Assembly (NCBI RefSeq): GCF_016595675.1 | Contig: NZ_JAENJH010000011.1 | Location: 1-64,000 of the forward strand | Length of the DNA stretch: 64,000 nt | Direction: 5' to 3' | Source: Prauserella cavernicola | Lineage (GTDB): Bacteria; Actinomycetota; Actinomycetes; Mycobacteriales; Pseudonocardiaceae | Shown: one piece after another, positions 1 to 9,144 of the stretch | Layout of the letters: each line of letters opens with the position of its first letter | Numbering within the stretch: the first letter of the stretch is position 1 | Notes under the pieces: generated by a model | Databases searched by the model: none | Told to the model about the DNA's origin: nothing | What the model saw: the letters and a program-made list of their open reading frames with translations, nothing else | Translations under genes and position numbers: made by a program

Positions 1-89
1 ATCTCCTCGGGGGTCCACTGGTCCATCATCACGTTGTTCACCGCGTCCGGAGCTCCGCGGTAGTGCTTGAGCATCAGGTACTTGGCCAT
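1..89 (-). CDS. YCII/DGPF-domain protein, N-terminal part only
   Basis: Only the first 29 or so codons lie in the window; the rest is off the left edge. The reading starts at an ATG at 89-87 behind a clear GAGGAG ribosome site and gives MAKYLMLKHYRGAPDAVNN and a few more residues. The MKYLMLxY-type opening is what YCII-related (DGPF) proteins show; these are small ferredoxin-fold proteins often encoded beside ECF sigma factors. Function cannot be assigned. It is transcribed divergently from the aminotransferase at 221, so the intervening 130 bases hold both promoters. Confidence 0.55.
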   Translation of the reverse strand, partial: MAKYLMLKHYRGAPDAVNNVMMDQWTPEE

Positions 90-174
90 CGTGGTTCTCC
101 TCGGTCCTGGTGCGACCCATTCTGGTCGCGCTCACCCCGGGGACGAAGCACGGCGCGGGATCTCGACCTGACCG

Positions 175-214
175 GGAAAGAAACTTTCCGGGGCCGTGGA
201 GATCGTTCTAGTGT
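175..214 (+). promoter_or_regulatory. Promoter with palindrome before aminotransferase
   Basis: A TAGTGT hexamer (209-214) lies six bases before the ATG at 221, the leaderless arrangement seen repeatedly in this window. A palindrome GGAAAG-AAA-CTTTCC (175-189) covers the expected -35 position and could be an operator. The hexamer is seen directly; the operator role is inferred. Confidence 0.4.
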
Positions 215-220
215 CGGGAC

Positions 221-1249
221 ATGCGCCACGCCTTCGCCGCCGACTTCGACGTCCCGCCCGGCTACCTCAACACGCCCAGCGTGGGCGTCCCGCCCGCCCA
301 CGTGGCCGATGCCGTGGTCGAGACGGTGCGGCGCTGGCGCACGGGCGCGGACGCCCCGGCCGACTTCGACGGCGCCGTGCAGACGACCCGCGAGGGATTC
401 GCCCGGCTCAGCGGCGTGCCCGCCGACCGGGTCGCCATCGCGGGCAGTGTGTCGCAGGCGATCTCCGCAGTCGCCGCGGGACTGCCCGACGGTGCGCGCG
501 TGCTCGTCGCGGAGCAGGAGTTCACCAGCGTCACCTTCCCGTTCGCGGCGCAGGCGCGCCGGGGCGTCACCGTGCGCGAGGCGCCGCTCGCCGACCTTCC
601 GTCCACTGTGGAGGGACACGATCTGGTCGCCGTGAGCGTCGCGCAGTCGGCGGACGGCGCGCTCGTGGACGTCGCCGCGCTGCGGGACGCCGCCGCGGCC
701 GCGAACGTCCCGGTGCTGCTCGACGTCACCCAGGCGGCGGGCTGGCTGCCACTGGAGCTCGACTGGGCCGACTGGGTCACGGGCGGTTCCTACAAATGGC
801 TGCTCTCGCCGCGCGGCGCCGCGTGGCTCGCGGTCCATCCCCGCGCGCTCGAGCGCGGCGTGCCGGTGTCCGCCAACTGGTACGCGGGGGAGGACCCGTG
901 GCAGGCCATCTACGGGCTGCCGCTGCGCCTGGCCGAGGGCGCCCGCCGCTACGACCTCTCGCCGGCCTGGCTGTCCTACGCGGGCGCGGCCGTGGCGCTG
1001 CCCTATCTCGTCTCGCTCGACCGCAAGGCCGTGCACGCCCACTGCACGGGCCTGGCAGACCAGTTGCGCTCCGCGCTCGGCCTGCCGCCCTCGGGTAGCG
1101 CGATCGTGTCACTGGCCGCCGAGAACGCCGGTCCGAGGCTGGCGGAGGCGGGTGTGCGGGCCAGTGTGCGGGCGGGCAGGGCGCGCGTCGGTTTCCACCT
1201 GTACAACACCGCCGACGACGTCCAGCGGGTGCTGGACGCTCTCGCGTGA
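221..1249 (+). CDS. Class V aminotransferase-fold PLP enzyme
   Basis: The 342-residue protein has the class V aminotransferase (cysteine desulfurase/kynureninase-like) fold. The motif GGSYKWLL places the PLP-binding lysine at K192, and D168 in the LLDVTQ motif would contact the pyridine nitrogen. An N-terminal NTPSVG segment resembles the substrate loop of small-molecule members. There is no active-site cysteine loop near the C-terminus as in sulfur-mobilising desulfurases, so a kynureninase-like or amino-acid-processing role is as likely as sulfur transfer. The start ATG has no Shine-Dalgarno but sits six bases behind a -10-like hexamer. It stands alone between a divergent YCII gene and an unrelated membrane protein, so context does not name the substrate. 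Confidence 0.75.
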   Translation: MRHAFAADFDVPPGYLNTPSVGVPPAHVADAVVETVRRWRTGADAPADFDGAVQTTREGFARLSGVPADRVAIAGSVSQAISAVAAGLPDGARVLVAEQEFTSVTFPFAAQARRGVTVREAPLADLPSTVEGHDLVAVSVAQSADGALVDVAALRDAAAAANVPVLLDVTQAAGWLPLELDWADWVTGGSYKWLLSPRGAAWLAVHPRALERGVPVSANWYAGEDPWQAIYGLPLRLAEGARRYDLSPAWLSYAGAAVALPYLVSLDRKAVHAHCTGLADQLRSALGLPPSGSAIVSLAAENAGPRLAEAGVRASVRAGRARVGFHLYNTADDVQRVLDALA

Positions 1250-1274
1250 ACGGCGTCGACTACCGTCCCCCTGC

Positions 1275-2162
1275 GTGGCTGGACAGCAGCGGTACATCCC
1301 CGGAGTGAGTGACACGGCCCCGATGCAGGCGGTCCGGCAGCAGCAGCCGCCGTCGCAGCAACACCCACAGCAGCCGAACCAGCACCCTCCGCGCCAGCAG
1401 TACCCGGCTCAGCCACCTGTCCAGCACCAGCCACAGCAACAGCAGCAGCAACAGCAACCGATCCAGCAGCAACAGCAGCACCCCGCTCAGCACTCGCCGC
1501 ACCCGAGCCAGCCCCCGGCTCAGCGACCCGGTCAGCAGCCGCCGCGGGCCCAGCAGCCGCCGGGCCAGGAGCCACCGCGCCGGGGCGGGCCGGGCAAGCT
1601 GGTGCAGGGCGCCGGGCTGCTCGCGGTCGCGCTCGTGGCCGGGCTCGTGTGGTGGTTCATCCGCTCCGGCTCGGACGAGACAGCGGCCATCGAGCCGACC
1701 CCGACGCAGGAGGACCCGCTCACGAGCGGCGCGTTCGACTACACGACGGTCGCCGGGCCTGAGGTGTCCGACGACTGCGAGGCCAACTCCTACGGCGACG
1801 TCGTGGACTGGTTCGCCGACCACCCGTGCGAACGGGTCTCCCGCGCGCTCTACACCACCGAGACCGACGGGGCCCGCGCGCTGGTGTCGGTGGTCGTGGT
1901 GACCATGCCGCAGGCCAGTGACGCGCAGCAGCTCAAGGCCGTCACCGACACCGAGGGCACCGGCAACGTCAACGATCTCGTGCGCGACGAGTCCGTGTCG
2001 CTGCCCGGCGCGCCCAACGTCGCCCAGGGCGAGTACGCCTCCCGGGCCGAGGACAAGAAGGTGACGATCGTCGAGGCCGCGTTCTTCGGCGAGCACACCG
2101 ACGACGAGCTGATCGCCCGCATCGGCGACGACGCGCTCCGCCTCGCCGAGGCCCAGCCCTAG
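1275..2162 (+). CDS. Gln/Pro-rich single-pass membrane protein
   Basis: A protein of unknown function in three parts. The N-terminal cytoplasmic stretch of over 100 residues is almost only Q, P, H and R. A transmembrane helix follows (around LLAVALVAGLVWWFIRSG). The extracytoplasmic domain of about 150 residues contains two cysteines (the DDCEAN and HPCERV motifs) that could pair. Two starts are possible: GTG 1305 or GTG 1275. I chose 1275 because TACCGT at 1261-1266 sits eight bases ahead, matching the leaderless pattern; neither has a good ribosome site. Similar Q-rich-tail membrane proteins are common in Pseudonocardiales, but I know no function. Convergent with the lipoprotein gene downstream. 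Confidence 0.65.
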   Translation: MAGQQRYIPGVSDTAPMQAVRQQQPPSQQHPQQPNQHPPRQQYPAQPPVQHQPQQQQQQQQPIQQQQQHPAQHSPHPSQPPAQRPGQQPPRAQQPPGQEPPRRGGPGKLVQGAGLLAVALVAGLVWWFIRSGSDETAAIEPTPTQEDPLTSGAFDYTTVAGPEVSDDCEANSYGDVVDWFADHPCERVSRALYTTETDGARALVSVVVVTMPQASDAQQLKAVTDTEGTGNVNDLVRDESVSLPGAPNVAQGEYASRAEDKKVTIVEAAFFGEHTDDELIARIGDDALRLAEAQP

Positions 2163-2226
2163 GCGCGGCGGGCAGTTCCGCTACCGGCGGGAGGTCGTCG
2201 GTCACTCCCTAGGCGCGGCCGGGCAG
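2157..2226. repeat. Direct repeat at two convergent 3' ends
   Basis: CCCTAGGCGCGGC-GGGCAG (2157-2175) recurs as CCCTAGGCGCGGCCGGGCAG (2207-2226), identical except for one extra C. Each copy holds a CTAG that supplies the stop codon of one of the two convergent genes. No clear hairpin terminator is visible between them. Confidence 0.5.
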
Positions 2227-3153
2227 CGCGAGGGCGGCCGGCTGCTCGCCCGCCTCCATGCGCCAGCTCGTGCACCGCGTCGCGGAGCCGATCAGCGCCT
2301 GCGTCGCCAGCGTGCGCAGCGCGACGTCGTCGGTGCGTTCCAGCACGCCGTGCCACGCCGAGGCCGCGTCCGTCTCCGCCGTGATCACCACCGCCGTCGC
2401 CGACGTCTCGTCGCTCACCGGCTCGGGCGGGACGTAGGCGGGCTCGGGCGGGCGGGGATCGGTGCCCGCGGCGGTGAGCACCCGCTCGCACGCGTCGCGC
2501 CGGTCGCGGTGCGCCGCGGCCCCTGAGTCGAGGCCGTTCGCGAAGTCGGCGGACAGGAAGGCGCTCACGAGTCCGTACACCCACACCGCGGCGTGCTCGG
2601 CGGCCAGTGCCTGCTGCAGCGCGTCCACGGCCTCCTGTGTCAGCGTGCCCGTGGTGGCCTTGTCGACGGTGCCCGGCTGCTCGGCGCCCAGTTCGGGCGA
2701 CAGTTGCTGCACCGCGGCACAGCCCGCGGCCACCGAGCCGACGAGACCGGCGCGGTGGGCGGGCAGCGTCGGTACCAGCGTGGCGGCCTGCTCGCGTGCC
2801 TCCGCGAGGCGCTGGGCGAGCGCGGCCACGTCGGCCACGGAGTCCGCGGGCGCGTCGACGTTCTCGGGCCTGGGCTTGTTGAGCCGGTCGACCTCGGAGC
2901 GCAGCGCATCAGCCTGCCCCGAGCGCGCGGCGGCCACCTGCTGGGCCAGCTCCGCCTGGTCCCCGCCCGCCTCGGCGAGCGCGCCCGCCGCCGCCGTGTC
3001 CGCCTCGGCGCGCAACAGCAGTGGCAGCAGCTGGTCGGGACTGTCGTCGTAGCCGGAGCACGCGGACGCCGCGGCCGCGACGGGGATCGCCAGCGCGGCC
3101 AGTGCCGCGCCGCGCAGGACGGCACGCCGGTTCAGCGGAGCTCGGGAGGTCAC
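2209..3153 (-). CDS. Tat-type lipoprotein with ferritin-like DUF4439 domain
   Basis: The 314-residue precursor begins with a twin-arginine signal (R9-R10, followed by a hydrophobic stretch) ending in a lipobox ASA-C with C32 as the lipidated cysteine. The mature part is Ala-rich and helical. Its second half (from about residue 170, beginning EAVDALQQALAAEHAAVWVYG) has the look of the DUF4439 ferritin-like domain with Glu/His-bearing helices. Metal binding is plausible but not shown. A similar alanine-rich envelope protein precedes rimP in mycobacteria, so the position is conserved. The start is a GTG with a weak CAGGAT hexamer eight bases upstream. It is divergent from rimP, so its promoter lies in the 100 bases between them. 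Confidence 0.75.
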   Translation of the reverse strand: MTSRAPLNRRAVLRGAALAALAIPVAAAASACSGYDDSPDQLLPLLLRAEADTAAAGALAEAGGDQAELAQQVAAARSGQADALRSEVDRLNKPRPENVDAPADSVADVAALAQRLAEAREQAATLVPTLPAHRAGLVGSVAAGCAAVQQLSPELGAEQPGTVDKATTGTLTQEAVDALQQALAAEHAAVWVYGLVSAFLSADFANGLDSGAAAHRDRRDACERVLTAAGTDPRPPEPAYVPPEPVSDETSATAVVITAETDAASAWHGVLERTDDVALRTLATQALIGSATRCTSWRMEAGEQPAALALPGRA

Positions 3154-3254
3154 GAGAAGTCATCCTGCCAGGCGGCGCCTGCTGGTCGGCGCGACCGGGT
3201 CCCGGCACGATAAGCTGAACCACCACTTCGAATAAGGACAACAGGAGCATCACG

Positions 3255-3794
3255 GTGCCCAACGAACTCGCCAGCCGGCTCGAGCCCGTCGTGGCCGAAG
3301 CCGTCACGGCCGCGGGTTTCGATCTCGACGCGCTGGACGTGCAGCAGGCAGGCAGGCGCAAGCTCGTCAAGGTCGTGGTCGACGGTGACGACGGGGTCGG
3401 ACTCGACGAGGTCGCCGAGGTCAGCAGGGCGGTCTCCGCGGTGCTCGACGCCCACGATCACCTGATCGAGGGCGCGTACACCCTTGAGGTCACCTCCCCG
3501 GGCGTCGACCGCCCCCTCACCACTCAGCGCCACTGGCGCAGAGCCAAGTTCCGGCTCGTGCGCGTGACCCCCACGGAAGGTGCCGAGTACGTCGGCAGAG
3601 CCGGTGAGGCGGGGTCGGCCTCGGCGCGGATCCTCGTCGACGGGGTGATCCGCGACGTCCGCTACGCCGACGTCGCCAAGGCAGTGCTCGAGATCGAGTT
3701 CAAACAGCCACCCGCGGAGGAACTCAAACTGCTGGAGGCCGACGCCTCCGGCACGACCGACGACGACGCGGAACCGAAGGAGGAGTCGAAGTGA
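3255..3794 (+). CDS. rimP: Ribosome maturation factor RimP
   Basis: This 179-residue protein matches RimP in length and layout: an N-terminal alpha/beta domain with [26 protein letters not shown] and the hallmark [10 protein letters not shown], then a C-terminal SH3-like barrel and an acidic tail. RimP assists maturation of the 30S subunit. The GTG start follows an ACAGGAG site. It opens the classic rimP-nusA-ylxR-infB operon, and its stop overlaps the nusA start by four bases (GTGA). A likely promoter with TAAGCT lies 40-45 bases upstream of the start codon. Confidence 0.96.
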   Translation: MPNELASRLEPVVAEAVTAAGFDLDALDVQQAGRRKLVKVVVDGDDGVGLDEVAEVSRAVSAVLDAHDHLIEGAYTLEVTSPGVDRPLTTQRHWRRAKFRLVRVTPTEGAEYVGRAGEAGSASARILVDGVIRDVRYADVAKAVLEIEFKQPPAEELKLLEADASGTTDDDAEPKEESK

Positions 3795-4840
3795 ACGTCG
3801 ACATCGCGGCGTTGCGCGCGATCGAACGCGACAAGGACATCCCCTTCGAGACTGTCCTGGAAGCGATCGAGACCGCTCTGCTCACGGCGTACAAGCACAC
3901 GGAGGGCCACCAGCCCCACGCCAAGATCGACATCGATCGCAAGACCGGCTACGTCCGCGTCCTCGCGCACACCCTGGACGACAACGGGGAGGTCGCCGAG
4001 GAGTGGGACGACACGCCCGAGGGCTTCGGCCGGATCGCCGCCACCACCGCGCGCCAGGTCATCCTGCAGCGGTTGCGCGACGCCGAGCACGAGAAGACCT
4101 ACGGCGAGTTCTCCGCCAAGGAGGGCGAGATCGTCGCGGGCGTGATCCAGCGCGACGCGCGGGCCAACGCCAGGGGCATGGTGATCGTCCAGGTCGGCGA
4201 CACCGAGGGTGTGCTCCCGGCGGCCGAGCAGGTCCCCGGCGAGTCCTACCAGCACGGCAGCAGGCTCAAGGCCTACGTCGTCGGCGTCTCGCGCAGCGCG
4301 CGCGGCCCCCAGATCACGCTGTCGCGCACGCACCCGAACCTGGTGCGCAAGCTCTTCGCGCTCGAGGTGCCCGAGATCGCGGACGGCACGGTGGAGATCG
4401 CCGCCGTCGCCCGCGAGGCGGGGCACCGGTCGAAGATCGCGGTGCGCTCCACGGTCTCGGGTGTCAACGCCAAGGGTGCGTGCATCGGCCCGGTGGGCGC
4501 GCGTGTGCGCAACGTCATGAGCGAGCTCGGTGGTGAGAAGATCGACATCATCGACTACTCGGAGGAACCGGCTCGCTTCGTCGGGAATGCGCTGTCTCCC
4601 GCCAAGGTTGTGTCGGTGAAGGTGGTCGACGAGCGCGCCAAGACGGCGAGGGTCGTCGTCCCCGACTTCCAGTTGTCCCTGGCCATCGGCAAGGAAGGGC
4701 AGAACGCCCGCCTCGCCGCGCGGCTGACCGGATGGCGGATCGACATCCGCAGCGATGCTGCTCCGGACGCTTCCGCCAGCCAGCGATCGACCGAACCGGA
4801 CGAGTCGCCACACGCGGCGGCAACCGGTTCGGCCGAGTGA
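3791..4840 (+). CDS. nusA: Transcription termination/antitermination factor NusA
   Basis: NusA binds RNA polymerase and nascent RNA and modulates pausing, termination and antitermination. The 349-residue protein shows the N-terminal polymerase-binding domain (about 1-105), an S1 domain (about 107-175) and tandem KH domains (about 195-330) with the [20 protein letters not shown] and [17 protein letters not shown] loops. It lacks the C-terminal acidic repeats of enterobacterial NusA, as is normal in actinobacteria. The GTG start overlaps the rimP stop. The gene is followed by ylxR in the same operon. Confidence 0.96.
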   Translation: MNVDIAALRAIERDKDIPFETVLEAIETALLTAYKHTEGHQPHAKIDIDRKTGYVRVLAHTLDDNGEVAEEWDDTPEGFGRIAATTARQVILQRLRDAEHEKTYGEFSAKEGEIVAGVIQRDARANARGMVIVQVGDTEGVLPAAEQVPGESYQHGSRLKAYVVGVSRSARGPQITLSRTHPNLVRKLFALEVPEIADGTVEIAAVAREAGHRSKIAVRSTVSGVNAKGACIGPVGARVRNVMSELGGEKIDIIDYSEEPARFVGNALSPAKVVSVKVVDERAKTARVVVPDFQLSLAIGKEGQNARLAARLTGWRIDIRSDAAPDASASQRSTEPDESPHAAATGSAE

Positions 4841-4865
4841 TTGGCCAGGAGCTAAACTGGGTAAG

Positions 4866-5192
4866 GTGCAGCGCCCGCGGCCGGATGCCGCACACCAGGA
4901 ACACGAAGCGACACCGGTTCGTACCTGCGTGGGATGCCGGCAGCGGGCGTTGATCAGCGAGCTGCTGCGAGTGGTCGCGGTGGACGGGGTAGTGGTCGTC
5001 GACGAACGTCGAAGGCTGCCGGGTCGCGGTGCGTGGTTGCACCCCGAACCGGACTGCCTCACCAAGGCCGAACGGCGGCGAGCGTTTCCCAGGGCCCTCA
5101 GAGTCCAGGGAACGCTCGGTACCGACGGCGTGCGGAACCAGTTGGAGCGGCTCGCGCAGCGAGTGGGGGTCCGGGAACTTCCCGGGCCCTAG
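4866..5192 (+). CDS. ylxR: YlxR-family RNA-binding protein (RnpM)
   Basis: A 108-residue basic protein with the family signature RTCVGCR (residues 19-25), the segment GRGAWLHP and a positively charged helix. YlxR/RnpM proteins sit between nusA and infB in most bacteria; in Firmicutes the protein modulates RNase P. Upstream in-frame codons run into the nusA 3' end, so the start was placed at GTG 4866, giving the usual length; an AGGAG lies somewhat far upstream (4847-4851). The role here is inferred from the family. Confidence 0.88.
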   Translation: MQRPRPDAAHQEHEATPVRTCVGCRQRALISELLRVVAVDGVVVVDERRRLPGRGAWLHPEPDCLTKAERRRAFPRALRVQGTLGTDGVRNQLERLAQRVGVRELPGP

Positions 5193-5268
5193 TCGGAACA
5201 AGGAAGCAGGTCGACCCGTCATGAGTCAGCCGTGAAGCTGAAGCCATGAACGCGCGACGATAGGACGA

Positions 5269-5310
5269 GGTCTGCGGGTGCGTGCCTGTCAGACCTCATC
5301 AGTTGAGGAG
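5269..5310 (+). promoter_or_regulatory. infB leader hairpin and ribosome site
   Basis: The 122-base ylxR-infB gap holds a hairpin GGTCTG ... CAGACC (5269-5274 with 5290-5295) followed by GAGGAG (5305-5310), four bases before the GTG start of infB. The hairpin ends ten bases before the ribosome site, so it could influence initiation; this is inference. Confidence 0.35.
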
Positions 5311-5314
5311 AGCA

Positions 5315-8227
5315 GTGGCAGGCAAGGCCCGCGTGCATGAGCTCGCTAAAGAGCTCGGTGTTACGAGTAAAGAAGTTCTCGCCAAGCTCAAGGAGCAGGG
5401 TGAGTTCGTGAAGTCCGCGTCGTCGACCGTCGAGGCGCCCGTCGCCCGTCGGCTTCGCGACGCGTTCGTCGCCAAGGAAGGCAAGGGTGGCCGCGGTCCG
5501 CGGCCGTCGGCGCCGAGTGGGAATGGCTCCGCGCCCACCGCGAAGCCGTCCGCGCCGCAGCAGTCGCAGGCTGCGCGCCCCGGACCCCCGGCTCCGAAGC
5601 CCGGTCCCAAGCCGGGCCCGAAGCCCCCGGCACCTCGCCCGGTCGAGGAGGCCCCGGCGGCGAAGGCGGCTCCCGAGCAGGAGCAGCCCCAACAGTCCCA
5701 GCAGCAGTCCCAGCAACAGCAGCCCCAGCAGCAGCAACCGCAGCAGCCCTCCGGCGGCTCGGTCGTTCCGCCGAAGCCGCAGGGCCCCAAGCCCGGCCCG
5801 AAGCCGGGTCCGAGGCCGCCCAGGGTGGGCAACAACCCGTTCGGCGTCGGTTCCGGTTCGCCGGCTCCCCGTCCGGCCGGGCCGCGCCCCGGTGGCGGCC
5901 AGCAGGGCGAGCGTGGCGGCGGGCAGCGGCCCGGCGGTGAGCGTCCGGCTGCGGGTCCCCGCGGCGGCGCTCCCAGCGGTGGCGGCGGCAACCGGCCGAC
6001 TCCCGGCAACATGCCCCCGCGTCCGAACCCCGGCATGATGCCGACCCGGCCCGCCCGTCCCGCGGGTGGTCCCGGCGGTGGCCGTGGTGGACCCGGTGGC
6101 GGCCGTGGCGGACCCGGCGGTGGCCGTGGCGGACCCGGTGGCGGTCGCGGTGGACCCGGTGGCGGCGGTGGCGGCGGCGGTTTCCGCCCCGGTGGCGGCG
6201 GCGGTGGCGGCGGCGGTTTCCGCCCCGGCGGCGGCGCTCCGGCCGGCGGTGGCGGTGGCTTCCGTCCCGGCGGTGGCCGTGGCGGGCCCGGTGGCCGTGG
6301 TGGCACGGCCGGTGCGTTCGGTCGTCCCGGTGGACCCTCGCGCAAGGGCCGCAAGTCGAAGCGGCAGAAGCGCCAGGAGTACATGGAGAACATGCAGGCG
6401 CCCAGCGTCGGCGGCGTTCGCCTGCCCAAGGGTGGCGGCGAGACGATCCGGCTGCCGCGCGGTGCCTCGCTGACCGACTTCGCCGAGAAGATCGACGCCA
6501 ACCCGGCTTCGCTGGTGCAGGTGTTGTTCCACCTCGGCGAGATGGTCACGGCCACGCAGTCCGTCTCCGAGGACGTGCTCGAGCTGCTCGGCACGGAGAT
6601 GAACTACAACGTGCAGGTGGTCAGCCCCGAGGAGGAGGACCGCGAGCTGCTCGAGGCCTTCGACATCACCTACGGCGAGGACGCCGGTGACGAGGAGGAC
6701 CTGCAGGTCCGGCCTCCGGTGGTGACCGTCATGGGTCACGTCGACCACGGTAAGACCCGTCTGCTGGACACGATCCGGAAGACGAAGGTCCACGAGGGCG
6801 AGGCCGGCGGCATCACCCAGCACATCGGTGCGTACCAGGTGGAGACGGAGCTGGAGGGCAACGAACGGCTCATCACCTTCATCGACACCCCTGGTCACGA
6901 GGCGTTCACCGCCATGCGTGCCCGTGGTGCGCAGGCCACCGACATCGCGGTGATCGTGGTCGCCGCCGACGACGGTGTCATGCCGCAGACGGTGGAGGCG
7001 ATCAACCACGCCCAGGCCGCCAAGGCTCCGATCGTGGTCGCGGTCAACAAGATCGACAAGGAGGGTGCGAACCCTCAGAAGATCCGTCAGCAGCTCACCG
7101 AGTACAACCTCGTCGCGGAGGAGTACGGCGGCGACACGATGTTCGTCGACATCTCGGCGCGCGAGAACATCAACCTCGACGCCCTGCTCGAGGCGATCCT
7201 GCTGACCGCGGACGCCGCACTGGACCTCCGGGCCAACCCGGACATGGAGGCCCAGGGTGTCGCGATCGAGGCACACCTCGACCGCGGGCGCGGTCCGGTG
7301 GCGACGGTGCTGGTCCAGCGCGGCACGCTGCGCATGGGCGACTCCGTGGTCGCGGGCGACGCCTACGGCCGCGTGCGCCGCATGGTCGACGAGTACAACC
7401 GCGACGTCACCGAGGCGACGCCGTCGCGTCCGGTGCAGGTCATCGGCTTCACGTCGGTGCCGCGCGCCGGTGACACGTTCCTCGTGGTGGAGGAGGACCG
7501 GGTGGCCCGGCAGATCGCCGAGCGCCGCCAGGCCCGCATCCGCAACGCGGAGAACGCGGCCAAGCGCAAGCGCGTCAGCCTGGAGGACCTGGACTCCGCG
7601 CTGAAGGAGACCAACACCCTCAACCTGATCATCAAGGGTGACAACTCGGGTACCGTCGAGGCGCTCGAGGCATCGCTCATGCAGATCGACGTGGGTGACG
7701 AGGTCGACCTCAACGTCGTCCACCGCGGTGTCGGTGGTGTGACCGAGAGCGACATCGACCTGGCCGCGGCCTCCGACGCGATCGTCCTTGGATTCAGCGT
7801 GCGGGCACAGGGCAAGGCGACCGAGCGGGCCAACCGCGAGGGCGTCGACGTCCGGTACTACACGGTGATCTACCAGGCGATCGAGGAGATCGAGCAGGCT
7901 CTCAAGGGCATGCTCAAGCCGGAGTACGAAGAGGTCGAGCTGGGCAGGGCCGATGTCCGCGAGGTCTTCAAGTCCTCGAAGCACGGCACCATCGCCGGTT
8001 GTCTCGTCACCTCCGGCCAGATCAGGCGCAACGCCAAGGCGCGCCTGCTCCGCGACAACGTCGTGGTGGCGCAGGACCTTCCGGTCAACTCGCTGCGCCG
8101 CTTCAAGGACGATGTCGTCGAGGTCCGCGACGGGTACGAGTGTGGTCTCACGCTCGGCAAGTTCTCGGACATCAAGGTCGACGACGTGATCGAGACCTAC
8201 GAGCAGCGCGAGAAGCCTCGCGAGTGA
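5315..8227 (+). CDS. infB: Translation initiation factor IF-2
   Basis: IF-2 is the GTPase that places initiator tRNA on the ribosome. The 970-residue protein has an N-terminal IF2_N helix domain ([19 protein letters not shown]), then a long low-complexity spacer: a P/K/Q segment with many Gln codons, followed by a Gly/Arg segment made of repeated GGRGGPGG units. A second IF2_N-like module follows. The G domain has G1 GHVDHGKT (474-481), G3 DTPGHE (524-529) and G4 NKID (578-581), then domains II-IV. The start GTG at 5315 is set by GAGGAG four bases away; an in-frame GTG at 5282 has no such site. The spacer is longer than in enteric IF-2 but usual for actinobacteria. Confidence 0.97.
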   Translation: MAGKARVHELAKELGVTSKEVLAKLKEQGEFVKSASSTVEAPVARRLRDAFVAKEGKGGRGPRPSAPSGNGSAPTAKPSAPQQSQAARPGPPAPKPGPKPGPKPPAPRPVEEAPAAKAAPEQEQPQQSQQQSQQQQPQQQQPQQPSGGSVVPPKPQGPKPGPKPGPRPPRVGNNPFGVGSGSPAPRPAGPRPGGGQQGERGGGQRPGGERPAAGPRGGAPSGGGGNRPTPGNMPPRPNPGMMPTRPARPAGGPGGGRGGPGGGRGGPGGGRGGPGGGRGGPGGGGGGGGFRPGGGGGGGGGFRPGGGAPAGGGGGFRPGGGRGGPGGRGGTAGAFGRPGGPSRKGRKSKRQKRQEYMENMQAPSVGGVRLPKGGGETIRLPRGASLTDFAEKIDANPASLVQVLFHLGEMVTATQSVSEDVLELLGTEMNYNVQVVSPEEEDRELLEAFDITYGEDAGDEEDLQVRPPVVTVMGHVDHGKTRLLDTIRKTKVHEGEAGGITQHIGAYQVETELEGNERLITFIDTPGHEAFTAMRARGAQATDIAVIVVAADDGVMPQTVEAINHAQAAKAPIVVAVNKIDKEGANPQKIRQQLTEYNLVAEEYGGDTMFVDISARENINLDALLEAILLTADAALDLRANPDMEAQGVAIEAHLDRGRGPVATVLVQRGTLRMGDSVVAGDAYGRVRRMVDEYNRDVTEATPSRPVQVIGFTSVPRAGDTFLVVEEDRVARQIAERRQARIRNAENAAKRKRVSLEDLDSALKETNTLNLIIKGDNSGTVEALEASLMQIDVGDEVDLNVVHRGVGGVTESDIDLAAASDAIVLGFSVRAQGKATERANREGVDVRYYTVIYQAIEEIEQALKGMLKPEYEEVELGRADVREVFKSSKHGTIAGCLVTSGQIRRNAKARLLRDNVVVAQDLPVNSLRRFKDDVVEVRDGYECGLTLGKFSDIKVDDVIETYEQREKPRE

Positions 8228-8241
8228 CACAGGCGAACAGG

Positions 8242-8269
8242 CTGGGCGGGGGCGCGAGTCCCCGCCCAG
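8242..8269 (+). terminator. Hairpin terminator after infB
   Basis: CTGGGCGGGG and CCCCGCCCAG form a perfect 10-base stem with an 8-base loop, just after the infB stop. There is no T tract, as is common for high-GC terminators. Confidence 0.65.
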
Positions 8270-8299
8270 TCCGTCTGTGCCTCCCGAGGTGAGGATCCG

Positions 8300-8593
8300 A
8301 TGTTCGTCGGTGCCCTGGAACTGGATGTGTTGCTCGGCGACCTGCGGTCGCTGAAGCAGAAGCGGTCGGTGGTGCGACCGTTGCTCGCCGATCTGCGCAA
8401 GCGTTTCGACGTGTCCGTGGCCGAGGCAGGCCACCTCGACCTCCACCGGCGCGCGCTGGTTGGAGTGGCCGTCGTGGCCGCGGACGGCGAGCATGTGAGA
8501 GACGTGCTCGACGCGTGCGAACGTGTCGTCGCGGAACGGCCCGAGCTGGAGCTGCTGTCGGCCCGCCGCCGGCTGCTCGGCCCGGACGACTAG
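8300..8593 (+). CDS. DUF503 (YlxP-like) protein
   Basis: A complete 97-residue DUF503 protein: [20 protein letters not shown]-type N-terminus with the family's SLKxKRSV motif, then a ferredoxin-like fold. Members lie between infB and rbfA in many bacteria (ylxP in Bacillus) and have been linked only loosely to ribosome biogenesis. GAGGTGAGGATCCG precedes the ATG. It is separated from infB by a terminator hairpin but is close to rbfA, so the two probably share a transcript. Confidence 0.85.
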   Translation: MFVGALELDVLLGDLRSLKQKRSVVRPLLADLRKRFDVSVAEAGHLDLHRRALVGVAVVAADGEHVRDVLDACERVVAERPELELLSARRRLLGPDD

Positions 8594-8627
8594 TGGCTGG
8601 TTGAGAACACGAGTAAGGGGGTGCGCC

Positions 8628-9080
8628 GTGGCCGATCAGGCTCGCGCACGAAGGCTGGCCAAGCGGATCGCGCAGATCGTCGCGTCGGCGTTGGAGCACG
8701 AGGTCAAGGACCCGCGTCTCGGCAACGTGACCGTCACCGACGCCAAGATCACCGGTGACCTGAGGGACGCGACCGTGTACTACACCGTGCTCGGTGAGAA
8801 CCTCGACTCGGTGCCGGACTTCGCGGGTGCCGCGGCGGCGCTGGAGTCCGCGCGCGGGGTGCTGCGCACCAAGGTCGGGCAGGGCACCGGCGTGCGCTAC
8901 ACGCCGACGCTGACGTTCGTGCCCGACAACGTGCCCTCCGACGCTCGGCACATCGACGAGCTCCTCGCGAAGGCCAGGGAGGCCGACGCCGAGGTGGCAC
9001 GCCAGGCGACCAGTGCCCAGCACGCCGGTGAGGCCGATCCCTACCGCGAGCCGCGCGAGGACAAGCCCGACGAGGCCTGA
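8628..9080 (+). CDS. rbfA: 30S ribosome-binding factor RbfA
   Basis: RbfA binds 16S rRNA in late 30S assembly and cold adaptation. The 150-residue protein has the type-II KH fold with [20 protein letters not shown], the [15 protein letters not shown] strand and the [12 protein letters not shown] segment. Its C-terminus is a short acidic tail. The GTG at 8628 follows AAGGGGG; a longer in-frame reading begins inside the DUF503 gene and is not credible. In mycobacteria the next gene would be the DHH phosphoesterase NrnA; here it is absent. Confidence 0.95.
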   Translation: MADQARARRLAKRIAQIVASALEHEVKDPRLGNVTVTDAKITGDLRDATVYYTVLGENLDSVPDFAGAAAALESARGVLRTKVGQGTGVRYTPTLTFVPDNVPSDARHIDELLAKAREADAEVARQATSAQHAGEADPYREPREDKPDEA

Positions 9081-9144
9081 GGCAGGCCGTCGCGGATCCG
9101 GTGGTGTCCGGGTCCGCGAGGCGGCGCCTCGCGCGACAAGGCCG

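Noticed and set aside
6066-6473. Tandem GGTGGCCGTGGC-type repeats as a possible minisatellite or CRISPR
   Set aside because: They are in-frame Gly/Arg codon repeats of IF-2 with no spacers or direct-repeat regularity of a CRISPR.
5219-8494. A 1091-codon open frame antisense to infB
   Set aside because: It is the mirror of infB codon bias in GC-rich DNA; the product is low-complexity Arg/Leu/Thr repeats with no domain or ribosome site.
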